64,000 bases of DNA from Streptomyces paradoxus (GTDB taxonomy: Bacteria; Actinomycetota; Actinomycetes; Streptomycetales; Streptomycetaceae): NCBI RefSeq assembly GCF_014202475.1, contig NZ_JACHGV010000007.1, positions 310,001 to 374,000 of the forward strand. Direction: 5' to 3'. The position numbers were made by a program, and so were the translations under genes. Under the pieces are notes generated by a model. The model did no database searches and was not told the origin of the DNA. It saw nothing but the letters and a program-made list of their open reading frames with translations. Below, in pieces: positions 7,997-16,194 of the stretch. Every line of letters begins with the position of its first letter. Within the stretch, counting starts at the first letter, position 1.

Positions 7997-8656
7997 CTAG
8001 GAGGCAGTCGCGCTCAGCGCGTCCCAGAACATCGCCTCGTACGTCTGCAGCAGGCGGCCGTAGGCGTGAGCTCGTTGCCGGTCGAGTCGACCGGCGTCCA
8101 GGGCCGCCTCCACGGCTGCCGTCGCCAGCCGGTCCAGGTCGGGTGACGGCTCCGCGAAGAAGTCGAAGAAGGCGCAGGCCTCGTCGGTGAAGCCGTAGTG
8201 CTCGCGCAGCGCGGTGGCGATGGTCGCGCAATAGCCGCCCCACGCCGAGAAGTTGGCCGTCAGCGCCAGGACCACGTCCGCCGGTGCGGCGTTGAGCGCC
8301 AGCCAGGCCACGTACGCGGGGTACGCCTGGCAGCCGGGCAGCGGCTCGTACGACGCCTCCTGCGCGCGGCACGCCCGGGCGAAGGCGGCCAGGCGCTCGC
8401 CCGCCAGCGCCTCGCCCTGCGCGAGGGTCGTGAAGAAGGCCGCGGCCTCCGGGTCGGCCGCTGCGGACCGGACGGCCAGGTGCTCGAACGCGCGACGGTC
8501 CGCGGGGATCACCCAGGTCTGTTCCAGGGCGAGCGCGGCGAGGGCGGCGCGGGGTGCCGTACCGGCGGCGATCCGGGGGACCAAGGGATTGGCGTCCGGA
8601 TCCGGGGCGAGGGCCACCGTGGTCGTCCGCAACAGGTCCCGGGCCGGGTGCGTCAT
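7997..8656 (-). CDS. TenA/thiaminase-2-like protein
   Basis: A 219-residue all-helical protein of the TenA/haem-oxygenase-like fold. Regions such as LALEQTWVIPADRRAFEHLA, TANFSAWGGYCATI and HYGFTDEACAFFDFFAE match the helical core, in which Glu/Tyr/Asp residues line the pocket. TenA proteins hydrolyse thiamin or its breakdown products, but many actinobacterial relatives have unknown substrates. There are no thiamin genes in the window and no obvious THI element upstream, so a thiamin role is not supported by context. The ATG at 8656 begins the conserved MTHPARDLLR N-terminus. Confidence 0.75.
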   Translation of the reverse strand: MTHPARDLLRTTTVALAPDPDANPLVPRIAAGTAPRAALAALALEQTWVIPADRRAFEHLAVRSAAADPEAAAFFTTLAQGEALAGERLAAFARACRAQEASYEPLPGCQAYPAYVAWLALNAAPADVVLALTANFSAWGGYCATIATALREHYGFTDEACAFFDFFAEPSPDLDRLATAAVEAALDAGRLDRQRAHAYGRLLQTYEAMFWDALSATAS

Positions 8657-8718
8657 CGCTTCCTCCGTCGTCGAGGTGTCGGGACGAGCCTGGCACGGCG
8701 CCCCCCGCCACAAGCAGT

Positions 8719-8733
8719 CCGGCGCGAAGCCGG
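8719..8733. terminator. weak hairpin between acyl-CoA dehydrogenase and tenA-like gene
   Basis: CCGGC-N5-GCCGG, five base pairs, lies in the 135-bp gap downstream of the acyl-CoA dehydrogenase stop. There is no U tract. It may end that transcript, or it may be chance in GC-rich DNA. Confidence 0.25.
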
Positions 8734-8791
8734 CGTGCCCGCACGGGTTCGCCAGCCCTACGGACACGCCGACGATGACCTTCGGGCAGTG

Positions 8792-10018
8792 CTAGCGGAT
8801 CGGCACGCCGGCGAGGGTGCGGGCGATCACCAGGCGCTGGATCTCGCTCGTGCCCTCGAAGATGGTGTAGATGGCCGCGTCCCGGTGCATGCGCTCGACC
8901 GGGTACTCCCGGGTGTAGCCGTTGCCGCCGAGGATCTGGATCGCCTGGGCCGTGACCTTCTTGGCCGTCTCGCTCGCGAACAGCTTGGACATCGAGCCCT
9001 CGGCGGCGGTGAACGGCTTGCCGTTGACCGCCATCCAGGAGGCCCGCCAGACGAGGAGCCGGGCCGCGTCGATGGACGTGCGCATGTCGGCGAGCTGGAA
9101 CGCCACGCCCTGGTTGTCGACGATGGGCCGCCCGAACTGCTCCCGGGTGGTGGCGTAGTCGAGGGCGACCTCGTAGGCGGCCCGGGCCGTGCCGACGGCC
9201 ATGGCGCCGACGGCGGGGCGCGAGGCCTCGAACGTGGCCATCGCCGCGTTCTTCACACGCTCCCCGCCCTGCCTGGCCTTCTCCCGGGCGCGGGCGAGCC
9301 GCTCGTCGAGCTTTTCCTTGCCGCCGAGCAGGCAGGAGCCGGGCACCCGCACGTTGTCGAGGACGACCTCGGCGGTGTGCGAGGCACGGATGCCGTGCTT
9401 CTTGAACTTCTGGCCCTGGGACAGCCCCTCGGTGCCCGGCGGGATGATGAAGGAGGCGTGGCCCTTGGAGCCGAGCTCGGGGTCGACGACCGCGACCACG
9501 ACGTGGACGTTGGCGATGCCGCCGTTGGTCGCCCAGGTCTTGGTGCCGTTGAGCACCCACTCGTCCTTGGCCTCGTCGTACACGGCCCGGGTGCGCATGG
9601 AGGCCACGTCGGAGCCGGCGTCGGGCTCGGAGGAGCAGAACGCGGCGACCTTGACATCGTTGGCGTCGCCGTACATCTGGGGGATCCAGGTGCCGATCTG
9701 CTCCTCGGTGCCGTTGGCGAGGACGCCGACGGCGGCGAGGCCGGTGCCGACGATGGACAGGGCTATGCCCGCGTCGCCCCAGAACAGTTCCTCCATAGCC
9801 ATGGGGATGCCGAGGCCGGTCGGGTCGAAGTACTGCTGGGCGTAGAAGTCCAGGGAGTAGATGCCGACCTTGGCGGCCTCCTGGATGACCGGCCAGGGAG
9901 TCTCCTCACGCTCGTCCCATTCGGCGGCCGCGGGGCGGATCACGTCGGCCGCGAAGCCGTGGAGCCAGTCCCGGACCTCCTTCTGTTCGTCGTTGAGCTC
10001 CATGGTGAACTCGGCCAT
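8792..10018 (-). CDS. acyl-CoA dehydrogenase
   Basis: A complete 408-residue FAD enzyme for alpha,beta-oxidation of acyl-CoA. The N-terminal helical domain begins [21 protein letters not shown]. The beta domain has the signature [15 protein letters not shown] and [11 protein letters not shown]. The C-terminal domain ends with [20 protein letters not shown], which carries the catalytic glutamate of short/medium-chain family members. It is divergent from a TetR gene at 10191 with 172 bp between, and that gap carries several perfect inverted repeats, so TetR control is likely. No electron-transfer flavoprotein genes are nearby. Confidence 0.93.
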   Translation of the reverse strand: MAEFTMELNDEQKEVRDWLHGFAADVIRPAAAEWDEREETPWPVIQEAAKVGIYSLDFYAQQYFDPTGLGIPMAMEELFWGDAGIALSIVGTGLAAVGVLANGTEEQIGTWIPQMYGDANDVKVAAFCSSEPDAGSDVASMRTRAVYDEAKDEWVLNGTKTWATNGGIANVHVVVAVVDPELGSKGHASFIIPPGTEGLSQGQKFKKHGIRASHTAEVVLDNVRVPGSCLLGGKEKLDERLARAREKARQGGERVKNAAMATFEASRPAVGAMAVGTARAAYEVALDYATTREQFGRPIVDNQGVAFQLADMRTSIDAARLLVWRASWMAVNGKPFTAAEGSMSKLFASETAKKVTAQAIQILGGNGYTREYPVERMHRDAAIYTIFEGTSEIQRLVIARTLAGVPIR

Positions 10019-10046
10019 GTCGTCCCCTCCAGCGGCACACGTGCAT

Positions 10047-10074
10047 GTTACTTGCGGTAACAGCAGTCTGTTAC
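10047..10074. promoter_or_regulatory. overlapping inverted repeats GTTAC-N5-GTAAC and GTAACAG-N4-CTGTTAC
   Basis: GTTAC (10047-10051) pairs with GTAAC (10057-10061), and GTAACAG (10057-10063) pairs perfectly with CTGTTAC (10068-10074). Three half-sites share one core, 29-56 bp upstream of the acyl-CoA dehydrogenase start and in its promoter zone. This is the form of a TetR-family operator; the adjacent TetR protein is the obvious candidate. The repeats are seen directly; binding is inferred. Confidence 0.55.
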
Positions 10075-10100
10075 CCGTCGGTAGTCGAAGTCAACTCCTA

Positions 10101-10112
10101 CCGACCGGTCGG
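10101..10112. promoter_or_regulatory. palindrome CCGACCGGTCGG, possible TetR operator
   Basis: A perfect 12-bp palindrome lies near the centre of the divergent acyl-CoA dehydrogenase/TetR intergenic region, 79 bp before the TetR start. ACCGACCGGTCGG-type sites are typical TetR-family operators in actinomycetes. It is a second candidate binding site beside the GTAAC repeats. Confidence 0.45.
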
Positions 10113-10190
10113 CACCCTTTCGGTGTCCAGGGCATGCTTCAGTGTTAGTTTGCGCAGGCGTTATCGAAACAGCACGGGTGGGGAGAGACC

Positions 10191-10835
10191 ATGGACACCA
10201 CGCAGCGGACCGACCAGCAACGGTCCGCCGATCGCCGTCGGCGCGAGCTGCTGGAGGCCGCCGACCGAGTGGTGCTGCGCGACGGCCCGCAGGCCTCGAT
10301 GAACGCGATCGCGGCGGAAGCCGGCATCACCAAGCCGATTCTCTACCGGCACTTCGGCGACAAGGGCGGACTTTACGCGGCCCTTGCCATGCGGCACACG
10401 GACGCGCTGCTGGACTCGCTGCGGGCGGCGCTGGACGCGCCGGCGGACCGGCGCGAGCGGGTCGAGGCGACGCTGGACACCTACCTCGCGGCGATCGAGG
10501 CGCGACCCCAGGTGTACCGCTTCCTGATGCATCCGGCGGAGGGGAGCGGGCCGGGGGATTCGGGCTTCGATGTCGGCAAGCACAGTGCGCCGTTGCTGCG
10601 GCGGATGGGCGAGGAGCTGGCTCAGGTCATCGAGGAGCGGCTGGATCTCGGGCCGGGCGGGCAGCAGCTGGCGCGGGTGTGGGGGCATGGGATCGTCGGC
10701 ATGATGCACGCCGCCGGGGACTGGTGGCTGGGGGAACGGCCGTGTTCTCGTGCGGAGTTGGTGCGGAGTCTGGCTGATCTGCTGTGGGGGCGGCTTGCGG
10801 CTGCCGGGGATCGGGTCGGGGGTCCGGGGTTCTGA
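10191..10835 (+). CDS. TetR-family transcriptional regulator
   Basis: A 214-residue repressor-type protein. The N-terminal TetR helix-turn-helix runs from about residue 12 to 58 (RRRELLEAADRVVLRDG then ITKPILYRHFGDKGGLYAALA). The C-terminal ligand domain includes an EARPQVYRFLMHPAE segment common in fatty-acid-related TetR proteins. It is divergent from the acyl-CoA dehydrogenase, which suggests control of that gene by an acyl-CoA ligand. GGGGAGAG precedes the ATG at 10191. Confidence 0.88.
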   Translation: MDTTQRTDQQRSADRRRRELLEAADRVVLRDGPQASMNAIAAEAGITKPILYRHFGDKGGLYAALAMRHTDALLDSLRAALDAPADRRERVEATLDTYLAAIEARPQVYRFLMHPAEGSGPGDSGFDVGKHSAPLLRRMGEELAQVIEERLDLGPGGQQLARVWGHGIVGMMHAAGDWWLGERPCSRAELVRSLADLLWGRLAAAGDRVGGPGF

Positions 10836-10870
10836 CCGTTGTGGTTCGGCAGACCGCCCGGGGGGGTTGT

Positions 10871-10888
10871 TCGCGCAGTTCCCCGCGC
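10871..10888. repeat. dispersed 18-bp intergenic repeat, copy 1
   Basis: TCGCGCAGTTCCCCGCGC, identical over 18 bp to 14863-14880. Both copies sit just after a gene's stop codon (TetR here, pfkA there), followed by CTGA. The GCGC ends are complementary (GCGCggggaactGCGC), so it can form a short stem. I recall this string as a very common intergenic element in Streptomyces genomes. Confidence 0.6.
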
Positions 10889-10891
10889 TCC

Positions 10892-10908
10892 TGAGGGACA
10901 TACCCTCA
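10892..10908. terminator. hairpin between convergent TetR and def genes
   Basis: TGAGGG-N5-CCCTCA, six base pairs with loop ACATA, in the 70-bp gap between the convergent tetR and def genes. Its 3' arm overlaps the def stop codon. It could act in both directions. There is no T run. Confidence 0.35.
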
Positions 10909-11445
10909 CCGGCGCCATGAAGCCCCGGCCACTTGGCGCATCAGCCTGCGGTGGCGCCAGCCGCTCAGGTGGTCCGCGTAGATGCGGCCCTCCAAGTGAT
11001 CGCACTCGTGTTGCAGGCAGCGGGCGAAGAAGCCCGTGCCGTGGACGGTGACCGGGTCGCCGGTCATCGTGAAGCCCTCGACCACCGCGTGGTCGTAGCG
11101 CTCCGTGCCCGCTTCCAGACCCGGCAGGGACAGGCAGCCCTCCGGGCCCCGGATCACCACACCGTCCGTTTCGGTCAGGCGGGGGTTGATCACATGGCCC
11201 ACATGGCGGACGTCCTCGTCGTCGGGGCAGTCGTAGACGAAGACCCGCAGGGGCACGCCGATCTGGTTGGCGGCGAGGCCGACGCCCTGGGCGGCGTACA
11301 TGGTCGCGAACAAGTCCTCGACGAGCCCGGCCAGTTCGGGGCCGAAGTCGGTGACCTCCGCGCAGGGCGAGTGCAGGACGGGGTCGCCGTGCAGGGTGAG
11401 GGGTCTCACGCGGCCGTGGGTGCCGGGGATGGGGCTCTGTCGCAT
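10906..11445 (-). CDS. def: peptide deformylase
   Basis: A 179-residue metalloenzyme that removes the formyl group from N-terminal formyl-methionine of new proteins. All three family motifs are present: GVGLAANQIG, EGCLSLPG (metal cysteine) and HECDHLEG (two metal histidines and the catalytic glutamate). It stands alone, not with fmt, so it is probably one of several Streptomyces paralogues. The start was set at ATG 11445 (MRQSPIPGTHGRVRPL); an in-frame start 13 codons upstream lacks family conservation. Confidence 0.92.
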   Translation of the reverse strand: MRQSPIPGTHGRVRPLTLHGDPVLHSPCAEVTDFGPELAGLVEDLFATMYAAQGVGLAANQIGVPLRVFVYDCPDDEDVRHVGHVINPRLTETDGVVIRGPEGCLSLPGLEAGTERYDHAVVEGFTMTGDPVTVHGTGFFARCLQHECDHLEGRIYADHLSGWRHRRLMRQVAGASWRR

Positions 11446-11603
11446 GGCGGCAAGAGTAAGGTCCTGTCGGTCCGCGCCTCCCACACGAGTTCGCCACAGT
11501 GCCGCGGTTCGGGAGTGCGAATGGATCTCGATAGGCTGAGGTCCACACCACGTGGCCGTCAGGCTTCAAGGCGCGGCGCGTACGCAAGGAGGATCGAGAA
11601 CTG

Positions 11604-12842
11604 ATGGCAGGCAACTCGGACCCGCTCTCGCCGCGGGCCAAGCTGGCCGTGACCGCGGGCAAGGCGGTCGCGGCGGCATCGCGCGCCGCAGGGCGCGGCA
11701 GCGGTTCGGTGATCGGCGGCCGGGTCGCGCTGAAACTCGACCCCGACCTCCTCGCCCGGCTCGCCCAGAACCTGGATGTGATCCTGGTCTCCGCGACGAA
11801 CGGCAAGACCACCACCACCCGGCTCATCGCCGAGGCCCTGCGCGCGGCGGGACCGGTCGTCTCCAACGCGCTCGGCGCCAACATGCCGGCCGGCATCACC
11901 TCGGCCCTCGCCGGCAGCTCGGACGCCCGCTACGGCGTCATCGAGGTCGACGAGAAGTACCTCGCCGGTGTCGCCCGGGACACCGCCCCGAAGTGCATCG
12001 CCCTGCTCAACCTCTCGCGCGACCAGCTCGACCGCGCCGCCGAGACCCGCATGCTCGCCGAGAACTGGCGGGAGGGACTCGCGGGTTCCAAGGCCGTGGT
12101 CGTGGCCAACTGCGACGACCCGCTGGTGGTGTGGGCGGCGTCGTCCTCCCCCAACGTGATCTGGGTCGCCGCAGGGCAGATGTGGAAGGACGACGCCTGG
12201 TCCTGCCCGTCGTGCGGCGGCGTGATGCAGCGCCCGGGCGACGACTGGTTCTGCGGCGAGTGCGGCTTCCGCCGTCCGACGCCGAGCTGGGCGCTCTCCG
12301 GCGACCACGTGCTCGACCCGCACGGATCGGCCTGGCCGATCCACCTCCAGCTGCCCGGCCGCGCCAACAAGGCCAACGCCGCCTCCTCGGCCGCCGTCGC
12401 CGCCGTGTTCGGGGTGCCGCCGCAGGTCGCGCTGGAGCGCATGTACCAGGTTCAGGCGGTGGCCGGGCGCTACGACGTCGTCCAGTTCCAGGGCCGTGAC
12501 CTGCGGCTGCTGCTCGCGAAGAACCCGGCCGGCTGGCTGGAGACCTTCTCCCTGATCGACCCGCCGCCCACCCCGGTCATCCTGTCGGTGAACGCGCGCT
12601 CCGCCGACGGCACCGACACCTCCTGGCTGTGGGACGTCGACTACTCGCGCCTGACCGGCCACCCGATCTGCGTCGTCGGCGACCGGCGGCTGGACCTGGC
12701 GGTGCGGCTGGAGGTCGCCGACCAGCACTTCCAGGTCTACGAGAACCTCGACCAGGCGGTGGCGGCGTGCCCGCCGGGCCGGATCGAGGTCATCGCCAAC
12801 TACACGGCGTTCCAGGACCTGCGCCGCCGCGTCGGCAACTGA
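11604..12842 (+). CDS. murT: MurT: lipid II isoglutaminyl synthase, Mur ligase-like subunit
   Basis: A 412-residue ATP-dependent subunit of the MurT-GatD complex, which amidates the alpha-carboxyl of D-glutamate in lipid II. The Mur-ligase P-loop SATNGKTTTTRL lies at residues 63-74. A zinc ribbon C201-x2-C204 ... C217-x2-C220 is inserted in the middle domain, as in characterised MurT proteins. The C-terminal DUF1727 domain follows. The gene lies 23 bp upstream of gatD and has AAGGAGG before the ATG at 11604. The essential pairing with gatD makes the assignment strong. Confidence 0.93.
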   Translation: MAGNSDPLSPRAKLAVTAGKAVAAASRAAGRGSGSVIGGRVALKLDPDLLARLAQNLDVILVSATNGKTTTTRLIAEALRAAGPVVSNALGANMPAGITSALAGSSDARYGVIEVDEKYLAGVARDTAPKCIALLNLSRDQLDRAAETRMLAENWREGLAGSKAVVVANCDDPLVVWAASSSPNVIWVAAGQMWKDDAWSCPSCGGVMQRPGDDWFCGECGFRRPTPSWALSGDHVLDPHGSAWPIHLQLPGRANKANAASSAAVAAVFGVPPQVALERMYQVQAVAGRYDVVQFQGRDLRLLLAKNPAGWLETFSLIDPPPTPVILSVNARSADGTDTSWLWDVDYSRLTGHPICVVGDRRLDLAVRLEVADQHFQVYENLDQAVAACPPGRIEVIANYTAFQDLRRRVGN

Positions 12843-12865
12843 GCACGAGACGTCAGGGGACTTTT

Positions 12866-13594
12866 GTGAGCGACAACCAACTGCGCATCGTCTGGATCTA
12901 TCCCGACCTGCTCAGCACCTACGGCGACCAGGGCAACGTCCTCGTCGTCGAACGCCGGGCCCAGCAGCGCGGCCTGGACGTGGCCCGGCTGGACGTGCGC
13001 AGCGACCAGCCGATCCCGACCTCCGGCGACATCTACCTGATCGGCGGCGGCGAGGACCGGCCGCAGCGGCTCGCCGCCGAGCGGCTGCGCCGGGACGGCG
13101 GTCTGACCCGGGCCGTGGAGAACGGCGCCATCGTGTTCTCCGTGTGCGCCGGCTACCAGATCCTCGGCCACGAGTTCATCAACGACCTCGGCCAGCGCGA
13201 GCCCGGGCTCGGGCTGCTGGACGTGGTGTCGGTGCGCGGCGAGGGCGCTCGGTGCGTCGGCGACGTGCTGGGCGACATCGACCAGCGTCTCGGCCTCCCC
13301 CCGCTGACCGGCTTCGAGAACCACCAGGGCGTCACCCACCTGGGCCCCACGGCCCGCCCGCTCGCCCGGGTGCGGTTCGGCAACGGCAACGGCACGGGCG
13401 ACGGCACGGAGGGCGCGTACAACGACACCGTCTTCGGTACGTACATGCACGGGCCGGTGCTCGCGCGCAACCCGCTGATCGCGGACCTGCTGCTGAAGCT
13501 GGCCCTCGACGTCAACGCGCTGCCGCCGACCGACGACCGCTGGTACGAGGCCCTGCGCAACGAGCGCATCGCCGCTGCTCAGCAGCCCGCCTAG
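12866..13594 (+). CDS. gatD: GatD: lipid II isoglutaminyl synthase, glutaminase subunit
   Basis: A 242-residue class I glutamine amidotransferase-like (CobB/CobQ type) subunit that hydrolyses glutamine and passes ammonia to MurT. The nucleophile is C94 in SVCAGYQILG and the catalytic histidine is H195 in GTYMHGPVL. The start is GTG 12866 (VSDNQLRIVWIYPDLLSTYGDQGN), preceded by AGGGGA. It follows murT in the same operon. No further cell-wall gene follows; a promoter for pfkA lies in the next gap. Confidence 0.92.
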   Translation: MSDNQLRIVWIYPDLLSTYGDQGNVLVVERRAQQRGLDVARLDVRSDQPIPTSGDIYLIGGGEDRPQRLAAERLRRDGGLTRAVENGAIVFSVCAGYQILGHEFINDLGQREPGLGLLDVVSVRGEGARCVGDVLGDIDQRLGLPPLTGFENHQGVTHLGPTARPLARVRFGNGNGTGDGTEGAYNDTVFGTYMHGPVLARNPLIADLLLKLALDVNALPPTDDRWYEALRNERIAAAQQPA

Positions 13595-13702
13595 GCACAG
13601 CGCCGCAGCGTGCCCGGGGTACGCGTCAACCTGCTGGTCAACAGCCCGTCTGACGGCACATCCGCACAGGTGAGCGGGGTCGTCCAGCAGGCGGACGCGT
13701 GC

Positions 13703-13732
13703 TTCGGTCCGGCCCCTCGATGCCGCTAGGGT
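13703..13732 (+). promoter_or_regulatory. candidate pfkA promoter
   Basis: TTCGGT (13703-13708), an 18-bp spacer, then TAGGGT (13727-13732), 64 bp before the pfkA start. The -10 is close to the Streptomyces TAGnnT pattern and the -35 is weak. It is the best candidate I see in the 202-bp gatD-pfkA gap. Confidence 0.35.
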
Positions 13733-13796
13733 GGCGGGGATTCCAGCCGGACAACGTGGTCCGGTCCCCGGCCCACGTTGAGAAGGTATTCGGGCT

Positions 13797-14822
13797 ATGC
13801 GCATTGGTGTCCTCACGTCCGGCGGCGACTGCCCCGGCCTGAACGCCGTCATCCGGTCCGTCGTGCACCGCGCCGTCGTCGACCACGGCGACGAGGTCAT
13901 CGGCTTCCGGGACGGCTGGAAGGGCCTCCTGGAGTGCGACTACCTCAAGCTCGACCTCGACGCGGTGGGCGGCATCCTCGCCCGCGGCGGCACGATTCTC
14001 GGGTCCTCCCGGGTCCAGCCCTCGCACCTGCGGGACGGTGTGGAGCGGGCCAAGGGCCACGTCGAGGAGCTCGGCCTCGACGCGATCATCCCCATCGGCG
14101 GCGAGGGCACCCTCAAGGCCGCCCGGCTGATGTCGGACAGCGGTCTGCCCGTCGTGGGCGTGCCGAAGACCATCGACAACGACATCGCCGTCACGGACGT
14201 CACCTTCGGCTTCGACACGGCCGTGGGGGTCGCGACCGAGGCCCTGGACCGGCTGAAGACCACCGCCGAATCGCATCAGCGGGTCCTGGTGGTCGAGGTC
14301 ATGGGCCGGCACACCGGCTGGATCGCCCTGCACTCCGGGATGGCGGCCGGCGCGCACGCCATCGTCGTCCCCGAGCGGCCCTTCGACATAGAGGAACTGA
14401 CCCGGCGGGTGGGCGAGCGGTTCGAGGCGGGCAAGCGGTTCGCGATCGTCGTCGCGGCGGAGGGGGCCAAGCCCCGGGCCGGGACCATGGAGTTCGACGA
14501 GGGCGGCAAGGACATCTACGGGCACGAGCGGTTCGCCGGGATCGCCCGGCAGCTGTCCGTGGAGCTGGAGGGGCGGCTGGGGAAGGAAGCCCGGCCTGTC
14601 ATTCTCGGGCATGTGCAGCGGGGTGGGACGCCGACCGCCTATGACCGGGTGCTCGCCACGCGGTTCGGGTGGCATGCGGTGGAGGCGGTGCACCGGGGTG
14701 AGTTCGGGCAGATGACCGCGTTGCGGGGCACGGACATAGTGATGGTGCCGTTGGCTGAGGCCGTGGAGACGCTGAAGACGGTGCCGGACGAACGGTATGC
14801 CGAGGCGGAGACCGTTCTCTGA
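13797..14822 (+). CDS. pfkA: 6-phosphofructokinase, ATP-type
   Basis: A 341-residue phosphofructokinase forming fructose 1,6-bisphosphate in glycolysis. Substrate motifs are present: TSGGDCPGLNA (8-17), PIGGEGTLKAA (99-109), PKTIDND (123-129) and the RHTGWIAL/HVQRGGTPTAYDR regions. Position 104 is glycine and 124 lysine, the combination of ATP-dependent actinomycete enzymes; PPi-dependent ones have Asp at 104. From memory, Streptomyces has several pfkA copies and this locus fits one of the paralogues. It is probably monocistronic, with a hairpin downstream. Confidence 0.93.
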   Translation: MRIGVLTSGGDCPGLNAVIRSVVHRAVVDHGDEVIGFRDGWKGLLECDYLKLDLDAVGGILARGGTILGSSRVQPSHLRDGVERAKGHVEELGLDAIIPIGGEGTLKAARLMSDSGLPVVGVPKTIDNDIAVTDVTFGFDTAVGVATEALDRLKTTAESHQRVLVVEVMGRHTGWIALHSGMAAGAHAIVVPERPFDIEELTRRVGERFEAGKRFAIVVAAEGAKPRAGTMEFDEGGKDIYGHERFAGIARQLSVELEGRLGKEARPVILGHVQRGGTPTAYDRVLATRFGWHAVEAVHRGEFGQMTALRGTDIVMVPLAEAVETLKTVPDERYAEAETVL

Positions 14823-14862
14823 GGTTGTGCTCGTTTGCCGGGTGCGGGTTGTGTATGGCTGG

Positions 14863-14880
14863 TCGCGCAGTTCCCCGCGC
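14863..14880. repeat. dispersed 18-bp intergenic repeat, copy 2
   Basis: Identical over 18 bp to 10871-10888 and again 3' of a gene, 40 bp after the pfkA stop. The flanks differ, so only the core is conserved. It can form a short GC stem. Confidence 0.6.
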
Positions 14881-14892
14881 CTCTGAAACCTT

Positions 14893-14920
14893 GCCCCCGG
14901 TCACTGGTGTGGTCGGGGGC
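14893..14920. terminator. hairpin after pfkA
   Basis: GCCCCCG (14893-14899) pairs perfectly with CGGGGGC (14914-14920) across a 14-nt loop, in the 157-bp gap between pfkA and ctaG. Streptomyces terminators often lack a T run, as here. Confidence 0.45.
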
Positions 14921-14979
14921 GGTTCTACTCTTGGGGCGGACAACTTGCTGCACACCCCCACGAAACAGGAGCCGGCGGA

Positions 14980-15930
14980 ATGGATCACAGCGGGCACGGC
15001 ATGACCATGGATCTGCCGCCGTTCACGCTGGGACGAGGGCTGGAGTGGTCGGCTGACCCGTTCTTTCTCGTCGCCTGCCTGGCCGGGCTTGCCCTGTACG
15101 GGTGGGGTGTCGTGCGGCTCCTCCGCCGCGGGGACAAGTGGCCCGTGGGACGGACCGTCGCCTTCGCCCTGGGCGTGCTGAGCATCATGCTCATGATGTG
15201 CACCGGGCTGAACGACTACGGCATGGTCATGTTCAGCGTGCACATGGTGCAGCACATGGTCATCAGCATGGTGTCGCCCATCCTCATCCTGCTCGGGGCG
15301 CCGATCACGCTGGCGCTGCGGGCGCTGCCGACCGCCGGGCGGGGCCGCAAGGGCCCGCGTGAGCTGCTGCTGATGTTCCTGCACAGCCGGTACATGCGGA
15401 TCATCACGCACCCGGCGTTCACGATCCCGCTGTTCATCGCGAGCCTGTACGGGCTGTACTTCACGCCCCTCTTCGACACCCTGATGGGCTCCAAGCCGGG
15501 GCACATCGCCATGATGGTGCACTTCCTCGCCGTCGGGCTGGTGTTCTTCTGGCCGATCATGGGCGTGGACCCGGGCCCGCACCGCCCGGGCTACCTGATG
15601 CGGATGCTGGAGCTGTTCGCGGGCATGCCGTTCCACGCGTTCTTCGGGATCGCGCTGATGATGGCGTCCGAGCCGATGGTCGGGACGTTCGTGAACCCGC
15701 CCGCATCGCTCGGCATCGAGGCGCTCTCGGACCAGAACGCGGCGGGCGGCATCGCCTGGGCGTTCAGCGAGATCCCCTCGGTGCTGGTGCTGGTGGCCCT
15801 GCTGTTCCAGTGGTACGCCTCGGACCAGCGGCAGGCCAGGCGCACGGACCGGGCAGCGGACCGCGACGGGGACAAGGAACTGGAGGCGTACAACGCCTAT
15901 CTGGCCTCGCTGAACGCGCAGGGGCGCTGA
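14980..15930 (+). CDS. ctaG: CtaG/Caa3-type cytochrome c oxidase assembly protein
   Basis: A 316-residue polytopic membrane protein of the caa3_CtaG family, involved in copper delivery or assembly of cytochrome c oxidase. The start MDHSGHGMTMDLPPF has a His/Met-rich extracytoplasmic head suited to copper. About seven hydrophobic helices follow, with conserved HMVQHMVISMVSP, MMVHFLAVGLVFFWP and HAFFGIALM containing family histidines. Oxidase genes are not adjacent. The ATG at 14980 has AGGAGCCGGCGGA upstream. Confidence 0.88.
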   Translation: MDHSGHGMTMDLPPFTLGRGLEWSADPFFLVACLAGLALYGWGVVRLLRRGDKWPVGRTVAFALGVLSIMLMMCTGLNDYGMVMFSVHMVQHMVISMVSPILILLGAPITLALRALPTAGRGRKGPRELLLMFLHSRYMRIITHPAFTIPLFIASLYGLYFTPLFDTLMGSKPGHIAMMVHFLAVGLVFFWPIMGVDPGPHRPGYLMRMLELFAGMPFHAFFGIALMMASEPMVGTFVNPPASLGIEALSDQNAAGGIAWAFSEIPSVLVLVALLFQWYASDQRQARRTDRAADRDGDKELEAYNAYLASLNAQGR

Positions 15931-16010
15931 AGACCTCTTCGGTACGGGCCGTGCGCGCCGGGCGTCCGCCGGGCACCATGGAGGGACCGAACCATGAGGA
16001 GGGTGTTGCG

Positions 16011-16190
16011 ATGCCCGGTTCCACGAACGGTTCCAACTCGACGAAGACCATGGGAGTGCTCACCGTGGGGGGGCTGGTCGTGGTGACGGCCTACACGGTG
16101 GCGCTCGGGAGCAACGGCTGGCTGTGGTTCGGCTGGGTCGTCCTGGGTTTGATCACGCTGGGGCTGGTGGTGACCACGCGCAGCACCTGA
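16011..16190 (+). CDS. small membrane protein (two TM helices)
   Basis: A 59-residue protein: a polar Ser/Thr/Asn-rich head, then two hydrophobic stretches (about 16-32 and 36-53) separated by GSNGW, ending TTRST. The ATG at 16011 is preceded by AGGAGGG with about 7-nt spacing. Function is unknown; similar small proteins follow ctaG in Streptomyces in my recollection. It is convergent with the histidine kinase gene 4 bp away. Confidence 0.7.
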   Translation: MPGSTNGSNSTKTMGVLTVGGLVVVTAYTVALGSNGWLWFGWVVLGLITLGLVVTTRST

Positions 16191-16194
16191 CGGC

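Noticed and set aside
8657-8791. Thiamin (TPP) riboswitch before the TenA-like gene
   Set aside because: The conserved THI-box strings (such as CTGAGA) with the required layout are not seen in this gap.
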